This document shows, one piece after another, positions 8,262 to 16,660 of a DNA stretch of 64,000 nucleotides. The stretch comes from JAYZDK01 sp964604165 (GTDB lineage: Bacteria; Myxococcota_A; UBA796; CAJQPC01). The notes under the pieces are model-generated. The model saw nothing but the letters and a program-made list of their open reading frames with translations, ran no database searches and was not told the origin of the DNA. Every line of letters starts with the position of its first letter. Position 1 is the first letter of the stretch. The stretch is taken from assembly GCA_964604165.1 (NCBI GenBank), contig CAZRYF010000004.1:62001-126000 (forward strand), read 5' to 3'. The position numbers and the translations under genes are program-made.

Positions 8262-9616
8262 GGCTCACCCCCAAAAGCAAGGGGTTGCTGACCCTGACCG
8301 CTCTGTTGACCGTGGCGGTGGCAGTGCCTCTTTCGGAGGACCCCTCCCTGGCTCCCCTGCCATCCCTTCCTGCCATGGATGCTGCCAGCGTGGAGCGAAT
8401 TGAGATTTCCCTGGGACCGCTCCAGAAGATCATCATCAGCGCCGACAAGATGGAGGGGGGCGGCGTGGACGCCAAGGACCCATCCTTCACCCTCGACGCA
8501 CCGATTCAGGGCCCGGCGGATCCCTTGCTCGTAAAGGCCCTCATGCGAGAGTTCCAGTCAGAAACGCCCATGGATGTGCGCGTGGACGACGGGAACTACG
8601 ACGCTTACGGCCTGCAAAACGAAACCCAGATCATCGTGGAGTTCTTTGGCGCTACCGACAGCCCCTTGCTGTCTTTCGCCCTTGGCGCCACGACCCGGGG
8701 GGGAGCGTCCTTTGTTCGCCTCAATGACGACCCCACAGTCTACCGTGCCCGAATCGGTCCGCGACACCGTGTGGATCGACCCGCGACAGAGTGGAGGGAC
8801 AAGAGCGTCTTGTCCCTGGACCCCAACGAGGTCATCGGTCTACACGTCCAGACCCAGCACCAGGACCTCCCTTTTCAGCGAGCTGCAACTGGAGAGGCCC
8901 GGACAGATGGGTCAGCCGTCTACGGCCCTTGGCACCTTCCTGGTCACACGGTGGACACCACAACGGTGAAGTCCCTGGTCGCCAGCCTGTCCCGAATCCG
9001 TGCCAGCGAGATCCTGTCTGATGACTTTGATGCAGGTTTCGCCCCCCCCGCCGCCCAGGTGACGCTGGTGCCGACGGAAGGAGACCCCATCGAGGTCTCC
9101 TTTGGTTCCCGGGTTGCAGACAAGGGCGCCTTTGTCCGAGTCGGCGGTCGCCCCGCCACCTTTCGCGTTGCAAAAAGTCGCTTGGACCTCGTCCAGCGGC
9201 CTCTCTCGGCGTATGGAAACCTGCAGGTCTTGGAATTCGACCTGGGACAAGCCACGACCATCACCTGGGAAGACGACGGACCGACCCGGACTCTCCAGCG
9301 ACGAGAAGACGGCGTCTGGACCGTCACGGAGCCCCCAAACACCGACTCGGACCTGAAACGAATCGCCTCAGGCCTAGGTGCATTGTCCAACCTGCGTGGT
9401 CGCACGGTTTCCCAGGCCAGGGGAATTGGGCACCTGTCCCAGGAGGTCACCATTGCCTTCAAGGACGGCCGCAGAATACAGCTGTCTGCGGGACATGATT
9501 CGGCCGATTCACCCGATTCTCCCTGGATTGTCAAGACCGCTTCAGAGCCCACAATCTACGAGATGGACGATCAGACCTGGTCCAAGGTTCGATCTGCCTT
9601 TGGGCGAGGGGGGTAG
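8258..9616 (+). CDS. DUF4340 domain protein of the GldFG-type unit
   Basis: A 452-residue protein with an N-terminal hydrophobic anchor (GLLTLTALLTVAVAVPL) and otherwise extracytoplasmic. The pattern YDAYGLQNETQIIVEFF, followed by a strand ending in YRAR and WRDKSVLSLDPNEV, matches the repeated beta-rich DUF4340 layout. DUF4340 genes commonly follow GldF/GldG-like genes, and this one overlaps its partner by ATGA. The molecular role is unknown. It has no catalytic motif that I can recognise, so a structural or substrate-binding part of the membrane complex is inferred. Confidence 0.8.
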   Translation: MRLTPKSKGLLTLTALLTVAVAVPLSEDPSLAPLPSLPAMDAASVERIEISLGPLQKIIISADKMEGGGVDAKDPSFTLDAPIQGPADPLLVKALMREFQSETPMDVRVDDGNYDAYGLQNETQIIVEFFGATDSPLLSFALGATTRGGASFVRLNDDPTVYRARIGPRHRVDRPATEWRDKSVLSLDPNEVIGLHVQTQHQDLPFQRAATGEARTDGSAVYGPWHLPGHTVDTTTVKSLVASLSRIRASEILSDDFDAGFAPPAAQVTLVPTEGDPIEVSFGSRVADKGAFVRVGGRPATFRVAKSRLDLVQRPLSAYGNLQVLEFDLGQATTITWEDDGPTRTLQRREDGVWTVTEPPNTDSDLKRIASGLGALSNLRGRTVSQARGIGHLSQEVTIAFKDGRRIQLSAGHDSADSPDSPWIVKTASEPTIYEMDDQTWSKVRSAFGRGG

Positions 9617-9691
9617 GGCACTTCAAAACTTCTTCGAACCGCTTCGAATGAACCCATGACCGCGGCGTCGGTGGCCACAATGGAGGCAACC

Positions 9692-11167
9692 ATGATGTTT
9701 CGCCTGTTTTCCTTGTCCGCCCTTTCCGTTCTCTCCCTGACAGCTTTTGCCGAGCCGACTCCGATCTCGAAAGTTGATGTAGACCTGAAGGAGCAAGCCT
9801 CTTTCAAGTCAAAAAAACAGGCCCGCAAGGGCTCCAAGGCGCCTGCGCCTCGAGCTGTCCAGGCGCGGCCAGCTTCCCGACCGGTTGCGCCTCCACAGGC
9901 ACGCACAAACCAAGCACGTCCCAGGCCCGTGCCCAACGCTCGGCCGGCGCATCCCCTTCAAAGGAGTCGGCCGGAGCCCCGGGCGTCTTCTACCCGAACA
10001 AGCCGTCCAGTTGTGGAGCCGCCTGTCGGCCGCACGCGCCCATCCCCCGTGACCCGCACCACGCGCACAAGCTCGACCCGGGTTGTCACGAGCCCCGGCC
10101 GATCCAGTCTGTCCCCCGCGTCACACACGTCCTCCGATGGCGAGCGCCGTCGTCGGGAGGCAGAAGCCAACCACCACCAGGCCGAGTCTCGTCGCCAGGC
10201 CGCAGAAAGTGAGCGCCGTCGTCGGGAGGCAGAAGCCAACCACCACCAGGCCGAGTCTCGTCGCCAGGCCGCAGAAAGTGAGCGCCGTCGTCGAGAGGCA
10301 GAAGCTCATCGTCGCGCTTCCGAGTCTCGTCGCCAGGCCGCAGAAAGTGAGCGCCGTCGTCGCGCTTCCGAGTCTCGTCGCCAGGCCGCAGAGAGTGAGC
10401 GCCGTCGTCGAGAAGCAGAAGCTCGTCGTCGCGCCAGCCGGTCATCGCACCACGCCAGCCGGTCATCGCACCATGGCCACCGAAGCCGCCACGCGGCGCC
10501 CCGACACGCCTACCACCCCCAGCGTCCGGTGCACTGGTACCATGGTGTGTTCGTGTACGGACCTCTTCCACACCATCACGCGACCCACACCATTCACCGC
10601 ACAGAAATCGTGACGCGCCCAGACGCGCCGGTCGCGAGCACTCCTGCGCCGATGCCGACCCGCAAGATTGACCGCGCCAGCAGCTTCTCCGTGGGTCTCC
10701 GCACAGGAAGCTACTTGTCTGGCTACGAAGACGGCGGCGACTTCGCAGACTTCGGTATGGGTGTGACCGCCCGCTTCCGCCCCGTGGAATCCCTTGGGTT
10801 CGAGATGGCCTACAGCTTCCATGACGACACCTTCAGTCCGGACACGGAGCGGTCGACCGCCATGCTCCAGCCCAGCCTGCAGGCATTCGCCTTTCCCTGG
10901 GCGCGGGTCAGCCCCTATGCAACCCTGGGGCTCACCTGGACCCACCGCACCTACAGGGACAGCTGGAGCGATGGCGTGAGCCAGCACCTCACGGAAGTCC
11001 AAGACAAGAGCTTTGGTCCCCACCTCGGTGGAGGACTTGAGGTCTCCCTGGGCAGAAACGCCTCCATCGACCTGGAAGTCCGCGGCATTGGCTACCTGAA
11101 CCCACAGGAAGCCGACACCCTGCCCGGCGCAACACAGGCCACCATGGGCGCCAACTTCTACTTCTAG
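9692..11167 (+). CDS. Outer-membrane beta-barrel protein with Arg-rich repeat region
   Basis: Starting at the ATG at 9692, which has GGAGG five bases upstream, the product is 491 residues with a signal peptide (MMFRLFSLSALSVLSLTAFA). Then come a basic Pro/Arg-rich stretch, an array of ERRRREAEA-type repeats, and a His-rich segment. A C-terminal region of about 170 residues from FSVGLRTGSYLSGYEDG to GANFYF has alternating strands and a terminal aromatic residue, as in small OmpA-like or OMP_b-brl barrels. The in-frame ATG at 9656 would put 12 residues before the signal peptide. The repeat region is probably periplasmic and could contact peptidoglycan or nucleic acid, but this is inference. Confidence 0.7.
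   Translation: MMFRLFSLSALSVLSLTAFAEPTPISKVDVDLKEQASFKSKKQARKGSKAPAPRAVQARPASRPVAPPQARTNQARPRPVPNARPAHPLQRSRPEPRASSTRTSRPVVEPPVGRTRPSPVTRTTRTSSTRVVTSPGRSSLSPASHTSSDGERRRREAEANHHQAESRRQAAESERRRREAEANHHQAESRRQAAESERRRREAEAHRRASESRRQAAESERRRRASESRRQAAESERRRREAEARRRASRSSHHASRSSHHGHRSRHAAPRHAYHPQRPVHWYHGVFVYGPLPHHHATHTIHRTEIVTRPDAPVASTPAPMPTRKIDRASSFSVGLRTGSYLSGYEDGGDFADFGMGVTARFRPVESLGFEMAYSFHDDTFSPDTERSTAMLQPSLQAFAFPWARVSPYATLGLTWTHRTYRDSWSDGVSQHLTEVQDKSFGPHLGGGLEVSLGRNASIDLEVRGIGYLNPQEADTLPGATQATMGANFYF
10142..10444 (+). repeat. 69-bp tandem repeat inside the outer-membrane protein gene
   Basis: Units beginning GAGCGCCGTCGTCG start at 10142, 10211, 10280 and 10349 (69-bp spacing), with a shorter one at 10397 (48 bp). 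Each 69-bp unit encodes 23 residues of the form ERRRREAEANHHQAES plus RRQAAES, alternating basic and acidic residues as in a charged helix or coiled coil. The first two units are nearly identical, so the copy number may vary between strains. A shorter duplication (GCCAGCCGGTCATCGCACCA) follows at about 10435-10474. Confidence 0.85.
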
Positions 11168-11174
11168 CCCGAAC

Positions 11175-11213
11175 GAAGCCCCGCTGCAGAAGTGCAGCGG
11201 GGCTTCATTCTTT
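11175..11213. terminator. Bidirectional rho-independent terminator
   Basis: GAAGCCCCGCTGCA and TGCAGCGGGGCTTC form a perfect 14-bp stem around GAAG, followed by ATTCTTT. It lies between the ends of the convergent outer-membrane protein and glycosyltransferase genes. The right arm overlaps the glycosyltransferase stop codon at 11205-11207, so the structure can serve transcripts from both sides. Confidence 0.85.
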
Positions 11214-12764
11214 GGGAACGGAAGGCGGCACAAACCGAAGGGGAGCCCTTGACCAGAACTCACCCTCCTGGGAAGACAGGCTCTCTCCGTCCACCATGTT
11301 TTGAAGCACCCAGTCGATTCGATACTCCCCCGCCCGATCCGTAAGATACCACTTCTGATAGAAGGTTCTTGGCGCCGGAAGAATGGCCGCAAGGAACGCG
11401 GCCTCATTGGGTTGAAGCCCAGCCGGGCTACGCATGAAATACTGCTCGCTGGCAGCCTGAACCCCGTGGAAGTCCGGCCCCCACTCCACCACGTTCAGGT
11501 AGAGCTCCATGATCCGGGTCTTGCCCAAAGCCCGGTCCATTTCTATGGCCAACAAGAGCTCCCGCACCTTGCGAACCACGGTCCTTTCTCCATCCAGAAA
11601 CAAGTTCTTCGCCAGCTGCTGAGTGAGGGTACTTCCCCCTCGAACCACCTGTCCCTTGGCCAGGTTCGCTGCCATCGCCTCTCGCATGGAGTCCATGTCG
11701 TAGCCCCGATGAAGGAGAAAAGCCGAATCCTCAGCGGCCACCACCGCATCCGACAGGACCGGAGCAATCGCCCTGTAGGGTGTCCAGCCCTCCGACCCCT
11801 CTCCGCTTGTACGCAGGCCCCAGGACCCGTCCTCCCCCCGAACCCGGTACGTAAAGGGGCCGTACATCAAGTCCTGAAGTCGGGGAACCGCCCCCTCCAC
11901 GCCGAGGCCCTGCAGATCCGCATCTCCTTTCAAGGATCCAGAGGGCCAGGTTCCTTCCACCCACCCCTGGACATCGCCCGCCAGTCTGGCACTCTCCAGC
12001 TCCGGCACCACGGAACGCAACGGCGCCAGCGCCTCTTCCAACGGGGTCTTCCGCAGATCCAACCGAAAGTCCACCGCGCCCTCTACGTGGCGACCCAGAA
12101 GATCCAACCGCATGGGTCCCACGCTCAGGTGTCCAGCAAAGGTGTCCTTGACCCGGTCCAGGTGCACCTTCGCAGACACGTCCTGAAGTGCAACGGGGTG
12201 TCTCGCCAGCAGATTGTGTTTCATGGACAAGCTCTCGCTTGCCAGGGCAAGAACGCCCTGCTGACCATCCAGGTCCAGAGACAGCTGCACCCTTCCTTCT
12301 GCTTCTGGGAACGGCGACGCCACCTCCATCTGCACCGCCGTCTTGCCCTCCCCGCGCTCCAGGGAGAATCCCTCCCCAGAGAGGATCAGACCCTCAGCGC
12401 CCAGCCGGCCAGAGAGACCGGTGACCAGGACCCGATCCCCCCAGCGAAGTCCAACATCGAAAAGCTGTACCCCCAGGGGCTGCCCCCCTGAACCAGTGGC
12501 CTCTCCGGCGGATCCAGACCAACCCGCAAGATCCAGGTCCACTCCCTCCACCCGCACTTGAAGAGGCCATGCCAAGGGGACCCGGGCTTCACCGGCCTCG
12601 ATCCCACGAAACCGAACCCGCTGAAACACCCAGCCATCAATTCCTCGGTCCAGGCGTACCCAGTCCACGCCAGCGGATCGTGCCATCTCCAGAAAATGAT
12701 GCTCCACTGCCAGCGCCAAGAGCAGCGGCGCCACCGGGACCAGCGCCCAGAATCCCCTCTTCAT
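11205..12764 (-). CDS. GT51 peptidoglycan glycosyltransferase with an AsmA-like N-terminal region
   Basis: The C-terminal 190 residues carry the GT51 motifs of lipid II polymerases. EDSAFLLHRGYD (catalytic Glu near residue 345) is followed by GGSTLTQQLAKNLFL, with KVRELLLAIEMDRALGK and ELYLNVVEWG after it. No transpeptidase domain follows, so it is a monofunctional glycosyltransferase like MtgA. MtgA proteins are about 240 residues, however, and this one has 519: after an N-terminal anchor come about 300 residues of beta-rich sequence resembling AsmA/LPS-transport-like repeats (RVEGVDLDLAGW, LDLLGRHVEGAVDF). It overlaps the preceding universal stress gene by ATGA. Confidence 0.85.
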   Translation of the reverse strand: MKRGFWALVPVAPLLLALAVEHHFLEMARSAGVDWVRLDRGIDGWVFQRVRFRGIEAGEARVPLAWPLQVRVEGVDLDLAGWSGSAGEATGSGGQPLGVQLFDVGLRWGDRVLVTGLSGRLGAEGLILSGEGFSLERGEGKTAVQMEVASPFPEAEGRVQLSLDLDGQQGVLALASESLSMKHNLLARHPVALQDVSAKVHLDRVKDTFAGHLSVGPMRLDLLGRHVEGAVDFRLDLRKTPLEEALAPLRSVVPELESARLAGDVQGWVEGTWPSGSLKGDADLQGLGVEGAVPRLQDLMYGPFTYRVRGEDGSWGLRTSGEGSEGWTPYRAIAPVLSDAVVAAEDSAFLLHRGYDMDSMREAMAANLAKGQVVRGGSTLTQQLAKNLFLDGERTVVRKVRELLLAIEMDRALGKTRIMELYLNVVEWGPDFHGVQAASEQYFMRSPAGLQPNEAAFLAAILPAPRTFYQKWYLTDRAGEYRIDWVLQNMVDGESLSSQEGEFWSRAPLRFVPPSVPKE

Positions 12765-13555
12765 CCCACAGGTCCGCGAGCCACCATGACCGGAACCGGG
12801 GCCCGTGAGGCCACCTTCTCCGACACGGAACCCAACATGATGCGTGCAATGCCTGTTCGTCCCCGGGACCCCATCACCACGAGATCCGAATCCTCAGCCA
12901 CCGCACAGATGCCCTGGGAGGGCTCATCCGCGTGGCCCACCTCGTAACGGGCCCAAAGCTGCTGCCGAAGGGAGGGCTCCAACGCACCGCGCACCAGAGA
13001 CTCCAAGGCGACAAGCCGCTCTTCTGCAGCGACCTCGTCCCCCCGGGGCAAAATGCCGAGGAAAGTGCAAAACGCCCCGGACTCCAGGGAGAGCCTGGCC
13101 GCGTGGATCACCGGCGCAAGGGCAGGGGCATCGATTTCCACAGGACACAACACCCGCTTCAGCTTCGAAAACGGCCGCCCCCCGACGACGAGCACGGAAC
13201 ACGGTGCCGAACGAAGCACCGTCTGGGCCGTGGAACCAAGAAGCAAGCGATCCAACCCGGTGTTCCCCGTTCTCCCCAGGACCAGCAGGTCATTCTGTCC
13301 GCCATAGACGGAGGCGAGATCTGAAAGAGAAGCCTGCTCCACGTGCACGGAGGTCGTCCAGCCCTCCTCCTGTTGCAGGCGCCGGGCAAGCGCTTCTGCC
13401 TCCATTCGCCTCGGGTCTGCGTCTGCAAGCACCTCTCTCGTGCCCACCACCACCTGCACCCGTGCATCGCCCAGGCCGGCCAGGGCCACCAGCGGTGCAC
13501 GGCACACGCTTGATCGCTCAGAGAGGTCGGTAAACCAGGCTACACGGTTGAACAT
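12761..13555 (-). CDS. Tandem universal stress protein
   Basis: Starting at the ATG at 13555 (AGAAGGGA upstream), the product is 264 residues with two UspA domains. Each ends with the nucleotide-binding pattern G-2x-G-9x-G(S): GRTGNTGLDRLLLGS in the first and GSRGRTGIARIMLGS in the second. Both are intact, so ATP binding by both halves is likely. An upstream in-frame extension would run into the divergent arginine deiminase gene and is not credible. It is co-transcribed with the GT51 gene, a link between stress signalling and wall synthesis that is inferred only from adjacency. Confidence 0.88.
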   Translation of the reverse strand: MFNRVAWFTDLSERSSVCRAPLVALAGLGDARVQVVVGTREVLADADPRRMEAEALARRLQQEEGWTTSVHVEQASLSDLASVYGGQNDLLVLGRTGNTGLDRLLLGSTAQTVLRSAPCSVLVVGGRPFSKLKRVLCPVEIDAPALAPVIHAARLSLESGAFCTFLGILPRGDEVAAEERLVALESLVRGALEPSLRQQLWARYEVGHADEPSQGICAVAEDSDLVVMGSRGRTGIARIMLGSVSEKVASRAPVPVMVARGPVG

Positions 13556-13603
13556 CTTCCCTTCTATATTCCGCCAGCCTGGATCCCGGTTATCGTCGCT
13601 GAC

Positions 13604-14872
13604 ATGCCCCATGTCTCCAGCGATGTGGCCCGCCTCCGGCGAGTCGTCGTTCACCGCCCCGGCACCGCGCTGGCCCGCATGCTGCCCCAGCACATCGATC
13701 CCCGAAGCAGCGACTACCTGCTTTTTGACGACCTGGTCGACGTTCCGGATGCGCAACGGGAACACGATCAGCTCTGCCGGGTCCTCCAGACCGCCGCCGA
13801 GGTGGGGTTTCTGGACCAGATGCTGGAAGAGACCCTGGAAAACCCCGACGCACGCACCTTTGTGATGGAAGAGTTCTGCCGTCTCGAAGATCTGCCCGAT
13901 TCCGCTCTGACCCACATGGAAGCCCTTTCGCCATCCGCTCTCGTGGAGCTGGTCATCGGTGGCGCCCAGCCGGGCGTGTTGCACCCCGGCCGCCCCGTTC
14001 ATCCCCTCCCCAACCTGCTCTTTACTCGCGACCTGGCCGCGGTGGTCGGGGACCTGCTGATCGTGGGCAACGCACGCAAGAAAGCACGCCGTCGGGAATC
14101 AATCCTCACCTGGGCGCTGGTCATGCACCATCCCTGGTTTGCTGGCGCTCAAGTGTCCCCCCACTGCAAGTGGGTGCGTGATGCAGGTGGTTCCCACCCC
14201 CTCACTGTGGAAGGCGGCGATGTGCTGACCTTCTCCGAAAAGCTCGCGGTGATTGGCGCATCGGAGCGAACCTCCTGGTCCATGATTGTGGCCCTCTCTG
14301 GAGACCTTTTGGGCCAAGGCTTCGAGTCTGTGCTGGTGGTGGAGATGCCCAAACAGAGAAGCTCCATGCACCTGGACACGGTCTTCACCCTGGTCGATTC
14401 CCACACGGCGGTGCTCTACGACGCCATCCTGCGCGCCGGGGGACGAGAGGAAGTGCGGGCCCTTCAATTGTTTTCAAGAGGCGGTTCCCTGTGTATTTCA
14501 GCCTGTGACGGGGATCTCCTGGAGGCTCTTGGGAGCATCGGCCACCCGATTGAAGGAATTCCCTGCGCTGGGGGTGAACCCATTTCAGCCCAAAGGGAGC
14601 AGTGGACAGACGGGGCAAACTTCCTCGCCATCAGTCCCGGGGTCGTGCTGGGCTATGCCCGAAACCGGGTCACCGCGGCGGCCATGAAACAAGCCGGATT
14701 TGAGAACCTGTCCGCAGACGGCTTTCTGGCGCTGCTTGAGCAGGACTTCCACGGGAACTACGACGCCTTGGTGGCCTCGGGACGCAAGCTGTCCATTCAG
14801 ATTGTCGGGTCCGAGCTCTCCCGCGGAAGAGGCGGCCCCCGATGCCTCACCTTGCCCCTGGAACGTGGATAG
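13604..14872 (+). CDS. arcA: Arginine deiminase
   Basis: A 422-residue guanidino-group hydrolase converting L-arginine to citrulline and ammonia. Conserved segments are PNLLFTRD, VEGGDVL, SMHLDTVFT with the catalytic His, and the C-terminal GRGGPRC with the nucleophile Cys414. The length is right for bacterial ArcA. In fermentative bacteria arcA is next to arcB and arcC, which make ATP from citrulline. Neither is present here, so the enzyme may serve nitrogen scavenging, pH control or modification of arginine pools. It diverges from the universal stress gene with only 48 bases between the starts. Confidence 0.92.
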   Translation: MPHVSSDVARLRRVVVHRPGTALARMLPQHIDPRSSDYLLFDDLVDVPDAQREHDQLCRVLQTAAEVGFLDQMLEETLENPDARTFVMEEFCRLEDLPDSALTHMEALSPSALVELVIGGAQPGVLHPGRPVHPLPNLLFTRDLAAVVGDLLIVGNARKKARRRESILTWALVMHHPWFAGAQVSPHCKWVRDAGGSHPLTVEGGDVLTFSEKLAVIGASERTSWSMIVALSGDLLGQGFESVLVVEMPKQRSSMHLDTVFTLVDSHTAVLYDAILRAGGREEVRALQLFSRGGSLCISACDGDLLEALGSIGHPIEGIPCAGGEPISAQREQWTDGANFLAISPGVVLGYARNRVTAAAMKQAGFENLSADGFLALLEQDFHGNYDALVASGRKLSIQIVGSELSRGRGGPRCLTLPLERG

Positions 14873-14880
14873 CTCCGAGT

Positions 14881-15318
14881 TCAGTCACAGGAAGCAAGCA
14901 CGGCCTCCTGCAAAGGATGAAGCCGGACCTCCTCCTTTGCCAGACGCGCCAGGGCGGCATCGTACCTGGCATGGGCAATCCCCAAGGACTCCTTGTGTCT
15001 GACCGTATCCAACCCACAACGAGAAGTGTCCATCAGGCACGAGTCCAGAGCCTCCTGCGCACGGTCCACCGCATCCAAGACCGGCTTCATGGTGCCATTT
15101 CGAAAGGACACCACCTGGCGTTCCACCTGTGCGAATCGGGCACGGGCCCGCTGGCAGTCCACACTCTCTTCCCGGGGCGCAACGTCCGCCTCTCCTCGAG
15201 GCGTCGGAGCCGGCTCCCCAGGGGGAAGGTCCAGTGCAGGGCCATCGAAGAGGCTGCTGACAGGCAGGGGTGCCTGCTGCACATCACCCCCACAAGCCGC
15301 CAGCAAGATCCAAAGCAC
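14881..15318 (-). CDS. Small lipoprotein, function unknown
   Basis: A 145-residue product from a GTG start with a very short signal peptide and lipobox (MLWILLAAC), then a Pro-rich linker. The remaining 90 residues look helical (RARARFAQVERQVVSF, AHARYDAALARLAKEEV) and contain three further Cys. The residue after the lipid-bearing Cys is Gly, so there is no inner-membrane retention Asp. It converges on arginine deiminase and starts 36 bases from the divergent moaC. I recognise no family. Confidence 0.6.
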   Translation of the reverse strand: MLWILLAACGGDVQQAPLPVSSLFDGPALDLPPGEPAPTPRGEADVAPREESVDCQRARARFAQVERQVVSFRNGTMKPVLDAVDRAQEALDSCLMDTSRCGLDTVRHKESLGIAHARYDAALARLAKEEVRLHPLQEAVLASCD

Positions 15319-15354
15319 GGCCCATCATACGGCACACCGGGATAGATCGCCTCC

Positions 15355-15828
15355 ATGGCTTTCCTGACCCACATCGATGCCTCTGGCCGAGCCCACATGG
15401 TGGACGTAGGCGACAAGCCCCTCTCTGACCGCCGCGCCACCGCCGAGGGGTTCATCTCCCTGCAACCCGAAACCCTGACCGCCATCGCGCAAGGCTCCCT
15501 TCCCAAGGGCGACACCCTTGCCACCGCCCGCCTGGCAGGAATCGGAGCCGCCAAGCGATGCGCGGATCTGGTCCCACTCTGCCACCCAATCCCACTGGAC
15601 TCCGTGGCCGTGTCTTTCCGAGTGGAGGAAGAGGGGGTCTGGGCCACAGCCTCCGTGCGAGCCCATTGGCGCACCGGCGTGGAAATGGAGGCATTCACTG
15701 CTGTCAGCGCTGCGCTCCTCACCCTGTACGACATGGTGAAGGCAGTGGATCGCAAAGCCGAGATTCGCACGATCCGCCTGATGGAAAAGCACGGTGGGTC
15801 TTCTGGGTCCTTTGTGCGAGACGTCTAA
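15355..15828 (+). CDS. moaC: Cyclic pyranopterin monophosphate synthase
   Basis: A 157-residue enzyme of molybdenum cofactor synthesis that acts after MoaA to form cPMP. Typical segments are MVDVGDKPLSDRRATAEG, KRCADLVPLCHPIPLD with active-site residues, GVEMEAFTAVSAALLTLYDM and KAVDR, with the Lys and Asp of the catalytic pair. No other moa or moe genes are in the window. Its stop codon overlaps the stop of the convergent secreted-protein gene. Confidence 0.96.
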   Translation: MAFLTHIDASGRAHMVDVGDKPLSDRRATAEGFISLQPETLTAIAQGSLPKGDTLATARLAGIGAAKRCADLVPLCHPIPLDSVAVSFRVEEEGVWATASVRAHWRTGVEMEAFTAVSAALLTLYDMVKAVDRKAEIRTIRLMEKHGGSSGSFVRDV

Positions 15829-16577
15829 AGCTCCGTCGCTTCGATTCCCGGTCCCATGAGGGGGGTCGACAAGTTGTCGCCAAAGGTCCGCGGCGCTGGC
15901 ACCGCCCGAAGGGTCGCCTCCACATTTCGGCCCCCCACAAGCAGGTTGTAGGACACCAGGTGGCCCGTCGGGCCGTAGGCCAGCTCCACGCCCCCCCCCG
16001 GAAGTTGCCAGGACCAGCGCTCCACCTTGACCGGGGTGCCCGCCACCAGGACCGAGGCAGGCCCAAGAGACTGCAGGGCACCTTCCACGACCTTGCCCGT
16101 CTCCGCAGAGAGCACCCGCAGGCGATCATGGCTTGAGAGAACATCCGTGGCCGACTCCGGATCCACCAGGGTCAGAGAGGTGGCATCAAAGGATTCCGCT
16201 TCCACGTCCCAGCGGGCGATTCGACCGTCCTCCGCCAAGCTCACCTGCCACGTGTCCAAGCGCTCGGTAAGCTGCACCTCGTGTGGCTTTCCCATCTCTC
16301 GACTGGTGGCCACAAACCCAGACGGACCCGGTGCACCCATGCCCGAGAGCCGCTGCACGAAGAGAAACGACTTTCGCCCGAGGGGGACAGACAGCTCGGT
16401 ATACGACTCCAGGACCCGCACCTCACCCCCATCGGAGGGAAGGTATCGGACGGTCACCCGACGGCGCCCCACGGGTGCCTCCCCCAGCACCAGGTCGTAG
16501 ACCATCTCCTGAGTCTCACCCCAGGCGGAACCGCCCCCCAGAAACAAAGCACAGCCAAGAAGTAGAGACAGGGTCAT
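15825..16577 (-). CDS. Secreted protein, function unknown
   Basis: The ATG at 16577 is preceded by AGGAGGGAGGT, an excellent ribosome binding site, and gives a 250-residue product with a signal peptide (MTLSLLLGCALFLGGGSAWG). An upstream start at 16619 adds 14 unlikely residues. The mature part is beta-rich, with RRRVTVRYLPSDGGEVRV near the N-terminus and WQLPGGGVELAYGPTGHLV towards the end. This could fit a periplasmic DUF3108-like or transglutaminase-associated beta domain, but I see no diagnostic motif. The C-terminus overlaps moaC tail to tail. Confidence 0.65.
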   Translation of the reverse strand: MTLSLLLGCALFLGGGSAWGETQEMVYDLVLGEAPVGRRRVTVRYLPSDGGEVRVLESYTELSVPLGRKSFLFVQRLSGMGAPGPSGFVATSREMGKPHEVQLTERLDTWQVSLAEDGRIARWDVEAESFDATSLTLVDPESATDVLSSHDRLRVLSAETGKVVEGALQSLGPASVLVAGTPVKVERWSWQLPGGGVELAYGPTGHLVSYNLLVGGRNVEATLRAVPAPRTFGDNLSTPLMGPGIEATEL

Positions 16578-16660
16578 GACCTCCCTCCTGTAATGCGCCC
16601 TGGCAAAACGCCGAGGCACTCGGTCGCAACCCCCCCCGATTTGGCATAGATCCTCGTCAG

